NCBI RefSeq assembly: GCF_007995085.1
Contig: NZ_VOQS01000005.1
Coordinates: forward strand, 1,736,001-1,800,000
From: Paraburkholderia azotifigens
Lineage (GTDB): Bacteria; Pseudomonadota; Gammaproteobacteria; Burkholderiales; Burkholderiaceae
DNA: 64,000 bases
Direction: 5' to 3'
This document shows positions 34,226 to 44,461 of the stretch, one piece after another. Position 1 is the first letter of the stretch. The number at the start of each line of letters is the position of its first letter. The position numbers were made by a program, and so were the translations under genes. The notes under the pieces were generated by a model. The model was given only the letters and a program-made list of their open reading frames with translations. It was not told where the DNA came from and searched no databases.

Positions 34226-35905
34226 TCAGTAGATGGCGAGGCTATGCGTGACCGCCACCACCGCGATACCCGCCGCCACGGTCACATAAGGCAGGATCCC
34301 TGCGCGCCGCGCCACGCTTTGCGAGCCGACGAGCTGCATGTCCTCCTTCATCGCATCGGGGAAATGCCCCTTGTCGGTCACGTAGTGGCGGAACAGGAAC
34401 ACGGGCAGGATCAGCGCCGCGAAGCACAGGCCCGAGATCAGCGTGCCGGAGCCCCAGATATCCGCGCCCATGCCGAGCAGCGCGAGATTGACGAACGAAA
34501 ACAGCGTGCCGAGCGCGAGCAGCCAGTTCGGCGCGCGGAACGGCCGGCTCCAGTCCGGGCGGTCCAGACGGTGAATCCACGCGGAATTCAGGTTCAGGAA
34601 GTTGAAGATGATGTAGCCGACATTCGACATCGCCAGCACGAACACGTAGTCCGACATCAGCAGCAACACCAGGTTGAAGCACAGGTCCGTCCACATCGCG
34701 CGGGTCGGTGCGCCGTGTTCGTTGACATGCGACAGGTACTTCGGCAGCCAGCCGTCGACGGACGCCTGGTAGAGCGTCCGCGACGAACCCGCCATCGACG
34801 TCATGATGGCCAGCACGAGCGCCAGCACCAGCATCACGATCAGCACGCGCTCGACCAGCAGGCCGCCGTGAATCATCGGCGCCATGGCTTTCGCGACGCC
34901 CATGCCGCTGTAGATGTCCGGCGACAGCATGCCGTCGTACACGGCGGGCGTGACGATGTTGCCTGCGGCATCCTTGACGGCGGGCGTGACCATGTGGCCG
35001 AGACCCAGCACGCCCTGGAACGCCAGCGGCACGATCGTGAACACGAAGATGCACAGAAGCCCGGAATACAGAATGGCCTTGAACGTGTCGACCTTCGGAT
35101 CGCGGAATTCACGCGTGTAGCAGACGGCCGTTTCGAAACCATACGTCGACCACGCCGCGATGAACAGGCCGCCCGCCATCAGCGTGATACCTGCGCGATC
35201 CCACGTGCCGTCGACGATCTGCCCGGCGCTGTCCTTCGCGAACGGCACGAGCGGAAACAGGTTGTGCAACGGCAGATCGCCGCTGAAAAGCGGCACCGTG
35301 CCGACGAGAATCAGCGGCACGAGTGCGGCCACGCCGAGTATCGTCTGGATGCGCGCCGCATTCAGAATGCCGCGATGCTGAATGGCAAATGTGATCAGCA
35401 ACACGACCGCGCCGAGTATGAACGTCGAGTTGATCCGCAGGCTCAGGCCCGAGCGGATCCAGTCGAGGCTCACCAGCGTGACCTGCCATGTGTTGATCGC
35501 GGCGTCAGCGGGGAACAGCACGGACAGAATGTAGCCCGCCGCGAGCCCCGATCCGATCGCCAGCACGGGCGACCACGCGAACCAGTTGCACCAGACCGAC
35601 AGCGGCGCGAACAGCTTCGAATAACGGACCCATGCGATCGCGCCATAGACGGACGCGCCACCCGACTTGTGAGGAAAGAGACCGGCGATCTCGGCATACG
35701 AGAACGACTGGATGAAGCCGAGGCCGATCGAGATGATCCACACCGCCCACGACAGCTTGCCGACCGTCGCCGCGATCGAGCCGATCGAAAAGAGCACCAG
35801 CGCAGGCACGCCGCTCGCCACCCAGAATGCACCCGTCCAGCTGATCTTTCGATGCAAGGTACCGTCCGCTGCCTCGGCAACGTAGTCTTCGGAAACCGCA
35901 CTCAT
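34226..35905 (-). CDS. APC-family permease, methylamine-locus type 2
   Basis: APC transporter of 559 residues, closely paralogous to the permease at 26401. Both share FWVASGxPAxVLF, GLFPHKSGGASxYGAIAWVRYSK, APxSVWCNWFAWSPVLA, SSRTLYQASVDGWLPKYLSHVNEHGAPTRAMWTDLCFN and WSRPFRAPNWLLALGTL. It has about 12-14 membrane segments. A larger insertion is seen around residues 330-375 (HMVTPAVKDAAGNIVTPAVYDGML). AAGGA precedes the ATG at 35905. Sitting inside the dimethylamine monooxygenase gene set, it is the best candidate for a dimethylamine or trimethylamine importer. Confidence 0.82.
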   Translation of the reverse strand: MSAVSEDYVAEAADGTLHRKISWTGAFWVASGVPALVLFSIGSIAATVGKLSWAVWIISIGLGFIQSFSYAEIAGLFPHKSGGASVYGAIAWVRYSKLFAPLSVWCNWFAWSPVLAIGSGLAAGYILSVLFPADAAINTWQVTLVSLDWIRSGLSLRINSTFILGAVVLLITFAIQHRGILNAARIQTILGVAALVPLILVGTVPLFSGDLPLHNLFPLVPFAKDSAGQIVDGTWDRAGITLMAGGLFIAAWSTYGFETAVCYTREFRDPKVDTFKAILYSGLLCIFVFTIVPLAFQGVLGLGHMVTPAVKDAAGNIVTPAVYDGMLSPDIYSGMGVAKAMAPMIHGGLLVERVLIVMLVLALVLAIMTSMAGSSRTLYQASVDGWLPKYLSHVNEHGAPTRAMWTDLCFNLVLLLMSDYVFVLAMSNVGYIIFNFLNLNSAWIHRLDRPDWSRPFRAPNWLLALGTLFSFVNLALLGMGADIWGSGTLISGLCFAALILPVFLFRHYVTDKGHFPDAMKEDMQLVGSQSVARRAGILPYVTVAAGIAVVAVTHSLAIY

Positions 35906-36068
35906 AACTGTCGTCCTTTTTTCCGGTGGAATACCGATTGTGGGAATCGTTCCGCGTGAAGTACCCGCCTCGCGCCAGGATGGCGCGAACGCGGGAAGGA
36001 AACACTGCAACAGCTTCTAGTTGTCAACGGCGTAGATTGTTAAAGGCGTATGCCCCGCTTCTGCCCCT

Positions 36069-37139
36069 CTAGGCGAGTTCCACCCCGAGCCGCTCGACTT
36101 CGGGATGCGTGCCCTTCGAAAGCGCGCTGCCATCGTCGAGCGGCGCGAGCCATTCGACGGCCGTCTGCCGGTAGCGCGTGATGCCCTTGTAGTCGGCAAG
36201 CTCCGGCGGCAGCGTCGACAGCACACGATGCAGGCGCTTGCCCCACTTCGGCACGCGCGCCAGTTCGCCGATACCGATCAGGTAGCAGCGCACGCAAAAG
36301 AGAATCGCGTTGCTGCGCGGCAGGCGGAACAGCGTCTGCAATTCGACGCGCAGATGCAGCTTGTCGCCGACGTTCTGCGGTGTCACGCTCGCGCGGTCGC
36401 GGCCCCACTCGTGGTAATTCTCCGGCGAGGTATCGAGCCGCGGATTCACCGTCATCGTCCAGTTCAGCCGGCGCACGGGCGCACCGAGTTGCAGGCGCAG
36501 CAGATACTTCAGCGCGCGCTCGAAGATGCCTGCCTGATGTGCGAGAGGAACGGGGCCGTGCCACTCCATGAAGTTCATGCCGAGGTCGAAGTCGAGCGAC
36601 CAGTCGGCCTGGGTCGTGACCATGCCGCCGTCCATGAACAGGTTGTCGTCGCGCTGATCGATCAGCACGTAGTCGCCCTGTGCCTGACGCGTGACGTATT
36701 CGAACGGCGAACACGGCAGCGTGCTGGCGTCGCCGAACGTGAACGCCTGTTCGAGACCGAGAGGGCGGTTGATCCACGTCCAACGGTCGCCGTCACGCGT
36801 CAGCGAAAAATGCTCGGGGTAATCCTCGGCAAGACTTTCCATGATCAGCTCGAGCGTGTCCCATTGCGCCGGCCCCATGTGGTCCAGCACCTGGCAGCGC
36901 AGCGGATCGCGTTCGAGCGTCAGCGCACGGTCGCGGCACTCGGCCACATAGTGCTCGTCGATGTCGAAGGTCGACAGGAAGACGGGCGAGTTGCCTTCCT
37001 TCACATGCGGCTCGATATTGATCGAATACATGTACGCGTCTTCGGGGAACGGAAACGGAAAACGCAGGATCGCCTCGTCGCTATTGCGAAACGTATACGT
37101 GTCGCGGAAGGTTTCGTCCGCCTTGAAGCCGATTGCCAT
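36069..37139 (-). CDS. Haem-dependent oxidative N-demethylase (DUF3445), dimethylamine monooxygenase alpha-type subunit
   Basis: Protein of 356 residues matching the DUF3445/HODM family, the catalytic haem-containing subunit of dimethylamine monooxygenases. Recognisable blocks are VLDHMGPAQWDTLELIMESLAEDYPEHFSLT, LGLEQAFTFGDASTLPCSPFEYVTRQAQGDYVLIDQRDDNLFMDGGMVTTQADWSLDFDLGMNFMEWHGPVP, LRVELQTLFRLPRSNAILFCVRCYLI and KGITRYRQTAVEWL. The reaction is O2- and reductant-dependent: dimethylamine to monomethylamine plus formaldehyde. It follows the reductase gene by 15 bp. AAGGGGAA precedes the ATG. The corresponding published names are dmmB/C; the letter is left open here. Confidence 0.82.
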   Translation of the reverse strand: MAIGFKADETFRDTYTFRNSDEAILRFPFPFPEDAYMYSINIEPHVKEGNSPVFLSTFDIDEHYVAECRDRALTLERDPLRCQVLDHMGPAQWDTLELIMESLAEDYPEHFSLTRDGDRWTWINRPLGLEQAFTFGDASTLPCSPFEYVTRQAQGDYVLIDQRDDNLFMDGGMVTTQADWSLDFDLGMNFMEWHGPVPLAHQAGIFERALKYLLRLQLGAPVRRLNWTMTVNPRLDTSPENYHEWGRDRASVTPQNVGDKLHLRVELQTLFRLPRSNAILFCVRCYLIGIGELARVPKWGKRLHRVLSTLPPELADYKGITRYRQTAVEWLAPLDDGSALSKGTHPEVERLGVELA

Positions 37140-37154
37140 GGGGTTCCCCTTGCG

Positions 37155-38120
37155 TTAGATGTTCAGCACGAGGCGTTCGCCGCGCGCGCGCGACACACAG
37201 GGCAGCATCTGACGTCCCGTGGCGCGCTCGGATTCGCTGAGGCAGAAGTCACGATGATCCGGCTCGCCTTCGAGCACGTCGAGCGAGCAGGTGCCGCATG
37301 CGCCGCCACGGCACATATACGGGGCGTCCACGCCTTCGCGCTCCAGCGCCTCGAGCAGGCTTTCGTCGCTGCGCACCCTGACCGCGCGCCCGCTTTGCGC
37401 GAGCACGGCCGTGAAGGGCGCGCCGTGCGAGCCGCCGCCGAAGCTTTCCTGATGGAAATGACTCGCGGGCCAGCCCAGCGCGCGAGCCGTGCTCGCCACG
37501 CCGCTCATCAGGCCCTCCGGGCCGCACGTATAGAGATGCGTGCCGGCCGGCTGCGCGGCGAGCATCGCGCCAAAGCGCTCGCTCGCGTCGCACAGGTCGG
37601 TGTATATGCCGATGCCGCCCGTCGTGCCCGTCATGCGCCGTGCGATCAGCTCGCTGAACGACGCCTCGTCTTCAGGACGGCAACACAGATGCATCTCGAC
37701 GCGCGCGCCCGTCTGCGCCAGCTCGGGCAGCATCGACAGGAACGGCGTGAGGCCGATACCGCCCGCGATCATCACGTGCTTCGCGCCGCGGCGCGCGATA
37801 GGAAAGAAGTTCGACGGCATCGAGATCTCGAGGTCGCTGCCTTCGCGCACCTCGCTGTGCATGAAGGCCGAACCGCCGCGCGACTGGGGCACGCGCCGCA
37901 CCATGATCTGCCAGGCGTCGCGCGCACCGGCGGGTGTCGTGAGCGAATAGGCGTTGCGCCAGATGCGCTCCTTGCCGCGCATCGTCACGACGACATGGCT
38001 GCCCGCCGAATACGCTGGAAGCCGTCCTCCACTGGCGCATTCGAGCGTAAAGCGTCGCACATCCTGCGTCACCGATTCGACGCGTGCGACTCGTACGGGG
38101 ATCGTTCTCGTTGCATTCAT
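37155..38120 (-). CDS. PDR/VanB-type ferredoxin reductase, dimethylamine monooxygenase reductase subunit
   Basis: Protein of 321 residues: FMN/NAD-type reductase followed by a C-terminal plant-type 2Fe-2S ferredoxin. The flavin-binding block is RIWRNAYSLTTP, the nucleotide-binding part is HVMIAGGIGLTPFLSMLPEL and HLYTCGPEGLM, and the cluster motif is CRGGACGTCSLDVLEG with a downstream LPCVSRARG supplying the fourth Cys. It shuttles electrons from NAD(P)H to the haem subunit encoded next door. It is the first gene of the minus-strand operon, with GGAGG ahead of the ATG. It faces the divergent GcvT-TMADH operon across a 503-bp gap. Confidence 0.85.
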   Translation of the reverse strand: MNATRTIPVRVARVESVTQDVRRFTLECASGGRLPAYSAGSHVVVTMRGKERIWRNAYSLTTPAGARDAWQIMVRRVPQSRGGSAFMHSEVREGSDLEISMPSNFFPIARRGAKHVMIAGGIGLTPFLSMLPELAQTGARVEMHLCCRPEDEASFSELIARRMTGTTGGIGIYTDLCDASERFGAMLAAQPAGTHLYTCGPEGLMSGVASTARALGWPASHFHQESFGGGSHGAPFTAVLAQSGRAVRVRSDESLLEALEREGVDAPYMCRGGACGTCSLDVLEGEPDHRDFCLSESERATGRQMLPCVSRARGERLVLNI

Positions 38121-38623
38121 GCCGTCGACACCTCCATGAGTCTCAGCTGTGGGCGTGAGTGACAGGTGCTGCCTGTCCTTCGCGTCGTTGCATTCATGGG
38201 AGTAGCATCGGCCTGCAAAAAACGCTTATCAATGATTCAGTGTGGGTAGTCCCCAGGCAGTAATGGTTGGCGCGCGCAACGCCGCCCGCTGCGTCATCCG
38301 GCTCTTCCCGAAAGCCTCGCCCGTGTCGGCGCGAACCGCGCCGGCGTTGGCGCTGCCGCCTCTTTTACCGACGCCTTTCGGCAAACGTACAGTTCCGCTT
38401 CGCCACCGGACGCGTTCGATTTCTTCTTGCGACGGCGCAGCCGGAGTACCCGCGCCTACCCACCGGGAGGTAGTGCCACCGGGCGATTGTGGGGCGAAAT
38501 TGAACGGCAGAGACTTGCGCTCATCGACGCTGGTGCATCCAGTCCGTCCGATATCGCCGCCTTCGCAACACCAGACGCGTGCAGTCATTGCCCAGCAAAG
38601 GGTCCTACTTTCGGGAAAACATC
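38121..38623. other. Divergent regulatory gap between the DMA and TMA operons
   Basis: The 503-bp gap separates the dimethylamine monooxygenase operon (minus) from the GcvT-TMADH operon (plus). No gene was recognised in it; open frames there are not family-like. It contains a NarL-like 7-2-7 box at 38457, a flanking TACCCGC heptamer, and a minus-strand TACCCAC heptamer at 38242-38248 nearer the dimethylamine operon. No good -24/-12 sigma-54 element was found, despite the sigma-54 regulator downstream. Confidence 0.6.
38447..38472. promoter_or_regulatory. NarL-like 7-2-7 box in the DMA/TMA divergent promoter
   Basis: TACCCACCGGGAGGTA at 38457-38472: heptamer TACCCAC, two bases and inverted TACCTCC. 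An extra heptamer TACCCGC starts 10 bp upstream at 38447, one helical turn away. Same architecture as the 26277 box and close to the 48760 element. Its place between the dimethylamine and trimethylamine operons makes it the most informative copy. Confidence 0.6.
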
Positions 38624-39736
38624 ATGACAAGGCAATCCATTCTCAACGCCCGTCATCGCGAGCTAGGTTCGAAGCTCGATGGCGACTCCTGGAACGACAT
38701 GCCGATTCCCTGGTACTACTCGGGCGATCCGTATGACGACGTGGTGGCCGTGCGTACGGCAGCGGGCCTCTACGACATCAGCGCACTCAATATCGTGCGC
38801 GTGTCGGGCCCCGACGCGGCAGCCGTGATCGACAGCATCTGCGCCGTCGACGTGAGCCGCATGAAGCCCGGCACCGCGCGGCTCGCAGCCGAAGTCGACG
38901 AGCGCGGCGGCGTCTGCGACGACCTGATGGTGATCTACGACGCTCCGCAGCATTTCCGGCTCTCGCATGGCGGCGGCACCACGCAGACGCTGCTCGAACG
39001 CGCCGCGCACAAGCGCAACGTGGAATGGCGCCAGGACTTCGATGTCCACATGCTGTCGCTGCAAGGTCCGCGTTCGACCGACATCCTGCAGCCGCACATC
39101 GGCATCGAACTGAACAAGCTGCCCTACTTCGCGCACGTCGAGACGCAACTCTTCGGCCGCAAGATCATCGTGTCGCGCGGCGGTTATTCGGGCGAACAGG
39201 GCTTCGAAGTGTCGTGCGCCGCCGCCGACGCCGTCGCCCTGTGGGACGGCATTCTGGAAGCGGGCAAGCCGCACGGCGCGGTGCCTGCATCGTGGATGTC
39301 GCTGGAAATCGCGCGGATCGAAGCCGCGCTGCTGTTCTACCCGTTCGACATGCCCGAAGGCGACACCACGCCGTGGGAGCTGAATCTCGACTGGATGGTC
39401 GACGTCAACAAGGCGGGCGACTACGTCGGCAAGCAGGCGTTGCTCGCGGCGCGCGGCAAGGAACGCGTGAAGCAGGCAGGCGTGGTCGTCAGACACGATG
39501 CGGCCGTGAGCGCCGGTTCGCCGATCTACATCGGCGACGAACAGGTCGGCGTCGTGACGAGCGCTATTTTCAGCCGCTATCTGATGCAGTCGCTCGCGAT
39601 GGTGCATCTGAAGCCGAATCACACGGCGCTCGGCACCAGGGTCGAGATTCGCGACGCGGCCGGCAAGTTCAGCGGCGTCGTCAGCAAGACGCCGTTCTAC
39701 GACCCGATGCGCCTGCGCACCCGCGTCGCCGCCTGA
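38624..39736 (+). CDS. GcvT-like folate-binding protein linked to TMADH
   Basis: GcvT/DmdA-fold protein of 370 residues, paralogue of the gene at 25111. Blocks are VAVRTAAGLYDISALNIVRVSGPDA, EVDERGGVCDDLMVIYD, MLSLQGPRSTDIL, the folate-site SRGGYSGEQGFEVSC and DEQVGVVTSAIFSRYLMQSLAMVHLK. TMADH follows after 175 bp. In related systems (dimethylglycine and sarcosine dehydrogenases, TMAO demethylase) a fused GcvT-type domain collects the formaldehyde released by N-demethylation on tetrahydrofolate. By analogy this free-standing copy may capture C1 units from TMADH, or act as a second demethylase. The Shine-Dalgarno is weak. Confidence 0.75.
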   Translation: MTRQSILNARHRELGSKLDGDSWNDMPIPWYYSGDPYDDVVAVRTAAGLYDISALNIVRVSGPDAAAVIDSICAVDVSRMKPGTARLAAEVDERGGVCDDLMVIYDAPQHFRLSHGGGTTQTLLERAAHKRNVEWRQDFDVHMLSLQGPRSTDILQPHIGIELNKLPYFAHVETQLFGRKIIVSRGGYSGEQGFEVSCAAADAVALWDGILEAGKPHGAVPASWMSLEIARIEAALLFYPFDMPEGDTTPWELNLDWMVDVNKAGDYVGKQALLAARGKERVKQAGVVVRHDAAVSAGSPIYIGDEQVGVVTSAIFSRYLMQSLAMVHLKPNHTALGTRVEIRDAAGKFSGVVSKTPFYDPMRLRTRVAA

Positions 39737-39887
39737 CCCGCGGTCCTCACCGCATTGCCCATGATACGGCGGCGCGCGCAACGCCACGGCGCGCGTGCCG
39801 TCACCACGAGAAAGACAAAGGCAGAGCGAAGCACAACAACTGTCCAGGGTTCGGCGGTCCACGACGGCCCCGCCTTTGTCCCCGTAG

Positions 39888-42104
<2,217 letters not shown>

Positions 42105-42266
42105 CCCGGCCGAAGCAACGGAAGCGGGCAAACGGTCCGCTTCCTCCGCCCTTCTCCGCAGTCAGGACGCCACGCGCATCGCGCCGTTGGGATCGCCGCT
42201 CACCCGGTGATCCGTGCAGCCGGTGCCGCGGCGGGGGCCCCTTTTACTCATTCAACGGACGAGCCC

Positions 42267-44429
42267 ATGTCGAGCGCAGCGAACTTCGACCCCGTCAACG
42301 TCACCCGGATCCTCTTCGAGGGCTTCCCCACGTTCGCGATCGTACTGTTCTATCTGGCAGGCGTCGGCGCGATGGCCGCGTTCGCGTGGGGTGTCTATAT
42401 TCAGGTGCGCAAGTACCAGCGCGGCAAGCCCGTGGCGGGCCCGATCGATCTGCGCAAGCGCATCGGCGCGATGGTGCAGGTCGTGCTGAGCCATCGCACG
42501 ATCGCGCGCCGCGATCCGGCGGCAGGCCGCGCGCACCGCTTCATTTTCTACGGCTTCGCGGTGCTGTTTCTCGGCACGGCGACCGTCACCGTCGACTACG
42601 ACATCACCGCGCGCTTTCTCGGCTTCCACTTCTGGAACGGCAACTTCTATCTGTTCTTCAAGCTGGCGATGAATCTCGCCGGCCTGTCGCTGGTGGGCGG
42701 CCTGATCTACATGATGGTCCGGCGCGGCTGGATCAAACCGCCTAAGCTCGATTACGCGCGCCCCGACCGCAAACCGGGCGACCCCGACTACGACCGCAGC
42801 GGCTATCGGCGCGAAGACTGGGCCTTTCTCTGGTCGCTCGTGCTGATCGGCATCACCGGTTTCGTGCTGAGCGGATTGCGCCTCGTGTGGCTGCAGGACC
42901 GCGCCGTGGTCTGGGATACGCGCTGGTGGTCGCCCGTCGCCGCGCTGCTCGCCGAAATCATGCGCGGCGCGGGGCTCAGTGCATCGGCCGCGTACGTGCT
43001 GCGCACGGGCCTGTGGTGGTTTCACGGCGCGCTCGCGCTGACGTTCATCGCGCTGATTCCGTACACGAAGGTCAAGCACATCTTCACGGCGAGCGGCTCG
43101 CTGCTGATGCGCGATCCCCTCGCCGCGCAGCGTCTGCCGAAAGTCGAACCCGACGCGCCGCGTGCCGGCTACAAGACGATCACCGACTTCACGTGGAAAC
43201 ACCTGCTCAATCTCGACGCCTGCACCAAGTGCGGCCGCTGCCATGAGGCGTGCCCCGCCCGCGCAACCGGTGCGCCGCTGTCGCCGCGCGACGTGATCCT
43301 GTCGCTGCGCGAATTCGCCAATGAGGCGCTGGAGAAGAACACGCTGCCCGAAGAGGTCAAGCTCGACGTGCACGGCAAGGATATCGGCCAGGTCTTCATG
43401 GAAACGGTCTGGTCGTGCCGCACCTGCATGGCGTGCGTGGAAATTTGCCCCGTCGCCGTCGAGCACGTGCCCATCATCGTCCAGCTGCGCCGCAATCTCG
43501 TCGAAGACGGACAGATGGAGCCGCAGGTGCAGAAGACCTTGCAGGCCATTCACAAGAACGGCAACTCGTTCAACGAATCGAAGCGCAAACGCGCCGCGTG
43601 GACCAAGTCGCTGCCCTTCCCGATCAAGGATGCGCGCAAGGAGCCCGTCGATCTGCTGTGGTTCGTCGGCGACTATGCATCGTTCGATCCGCGCAACCAG
43701 CGCGTCACGCAGGCTTTCGCCACACTGCTGCACGATACGGAGGTGGATTTCGGCCTGCTGTTCGAAGGCGAAGCGAACGCGGGCAACGATGTGCGGCGCG
43801 TCGGCGAAGAAGGCCTGTATGAAGTGCTCGCGACGCAGAACATCGCGACGCTCGGCTCGTCGCAATTCCGCCGCATCGTCACCACCGACCCGCACTCGTA
43901 CAACACGATCCGCAACGAGTACCCCGACTTCGGCGGCCACTTCGAGATCGAGCACTACACGAGCCTCGTCGCGCGCATGCTCGCCGAGGGCCGGCTGCGC
44001 CCGAAGCGCAAGCTCGGCTATCGCGTGACCTTCCACGATCCGTGTCACCTTGGACGCTTCAACAAGGGCTATGACGCGCCGCGCCAGATCATCGAAGCGC
44101 TCGGCTGCGAACTCGTCGACATGAAGCGCTCGCGCGACAACTCGTTCTGCTGCGGCGCGGGCGGCGGCCGCATCTGGATGAACGATCCCGTCGGCCAGGA
44201 GAAGCCGTCGCAGAACCGCATGAAGGAGGCGGCCAGCATCGAAGGTCTGGAAGTGTTCGTCGTCTGCTGTCCGAAAGACCTGACGATGTTCGAAGACGCG
44301 CTGAAGACGAGTGGCTACGAGGGACGCTTCGTCGTGCGCGAGCTGATCGAGCTGATCGCCGAGAGCCTCGTCGACGTCGATGGCGACGCGCCGCCCGCGG
44401 ACGATGTGCGTGTGACGGCCGACGCCTGA
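42267..44429 (+). CDS. DgcB-like membrane Fe-S oxidoreductase
   Basis: Integral membrane protein of 720 residues. The N-terminal domain has about five or six TM segments resembling the NarI/HdrE haem-b region (FAIVLFYLAGVGAMAAFAWGVYIQ, AHRFIFYGFAVLFLGTATVTVDYD, WSLVLIGITGFVLSGLRLV). Two 4Fe-4S motifs follow (CTKCGRCHEACPA; CRTCMACVEICPV), then two CCG domains (FHDPCHLGRFN...FCCGAGGGRIW). This is the layout of DgcB and related ETF-linked oxidoreductases. It likely takes electrons from the EtfAB pair encoded downstream and passes them to quinone, doing the job of ETF-ubiquinone oxidoreductase for TMADH. The ATG at 42267 gives the shortest membrane-domain leader. Confidence 0.82.
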   Translation: MSSAANFDPVNVTRILFEGFPTFAIVLFYLAGVGAMAAFAWGVYIQVRKYQRGKPVAGPIDLRKRIGAMVQVVLSHRTIARRDPAAGRAHRFIFYGFAVLFLGTATVTVDYDITARFLGFHFWNGNFYLFFKLAMNLAGLSLVGGLIYMMVRRGWIKPPKLDYARPDRKPGDPDYDRSGYRREDWAFLWSLVLIGITGFVLSGLRLVWLQDRAVVWDTRWWSPVAALLAEIMRGAGLSASAAYVLRTGLWWFHGALALTFIALIPYTKVKHIFTASGSLLMRDPLAAQRLPKVEPDAPRAGYKTITDFTWKHLLNLDACTKCGRCHEACPARATGAPLSPRDVILSLREFANEALEKNTLPEEVKLDVHGKDIGQVFMETVWSCRTCMACVEICPVAVEHVPIIVQLRRNLVEDGQMEPQVQKTLQAIHKNGNSFNESKRKRAAWTKSLPFPIKDARKEPVDLLWFVGDYASFDPRNQRVTQAFATLLHDTEVDFGLLFEGEANAGNDVRRVGEEGLYEVLATQNIATLGSSQFRRIVTTDPHSYNTIRNEYPDFGGHFEIEHYTSLVARMLAEGRLRPKRKLGYRVTFHDPCHLGRFNKGYDAPRQIIEALGCELVDMKRSRDNSFCCGAGGGRIWMNDPVGQEKPSQNRMKEAASIEGLEVFVVCCPKDLTMFEDALKTSGYEGRFVVRELIELIAESLVDVDGDAPPADDVRVTADA

Positions 44430-44461
44430 ACGACGCCATCCATAGCAGACCCAAAGCCGCC

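Noticed and set aside
32852..35959. A 1035-residue open frame on the plus strand
   Set aside because: It runs antisense to the porin, dmmA and APC permease genes, has the Arg/His-rich composition of a GC-rich shadow frame, and contains no recognisable domain.
38121..38623. Sigma-54 -24/-12 promoter for the DMA or TMA operon
   Set aside because: No TGGCAC-N5-TTGC-like element with GG and GC ten bases apart was found on either strand. Near matches such as TGGCGC lacked the GC partner.
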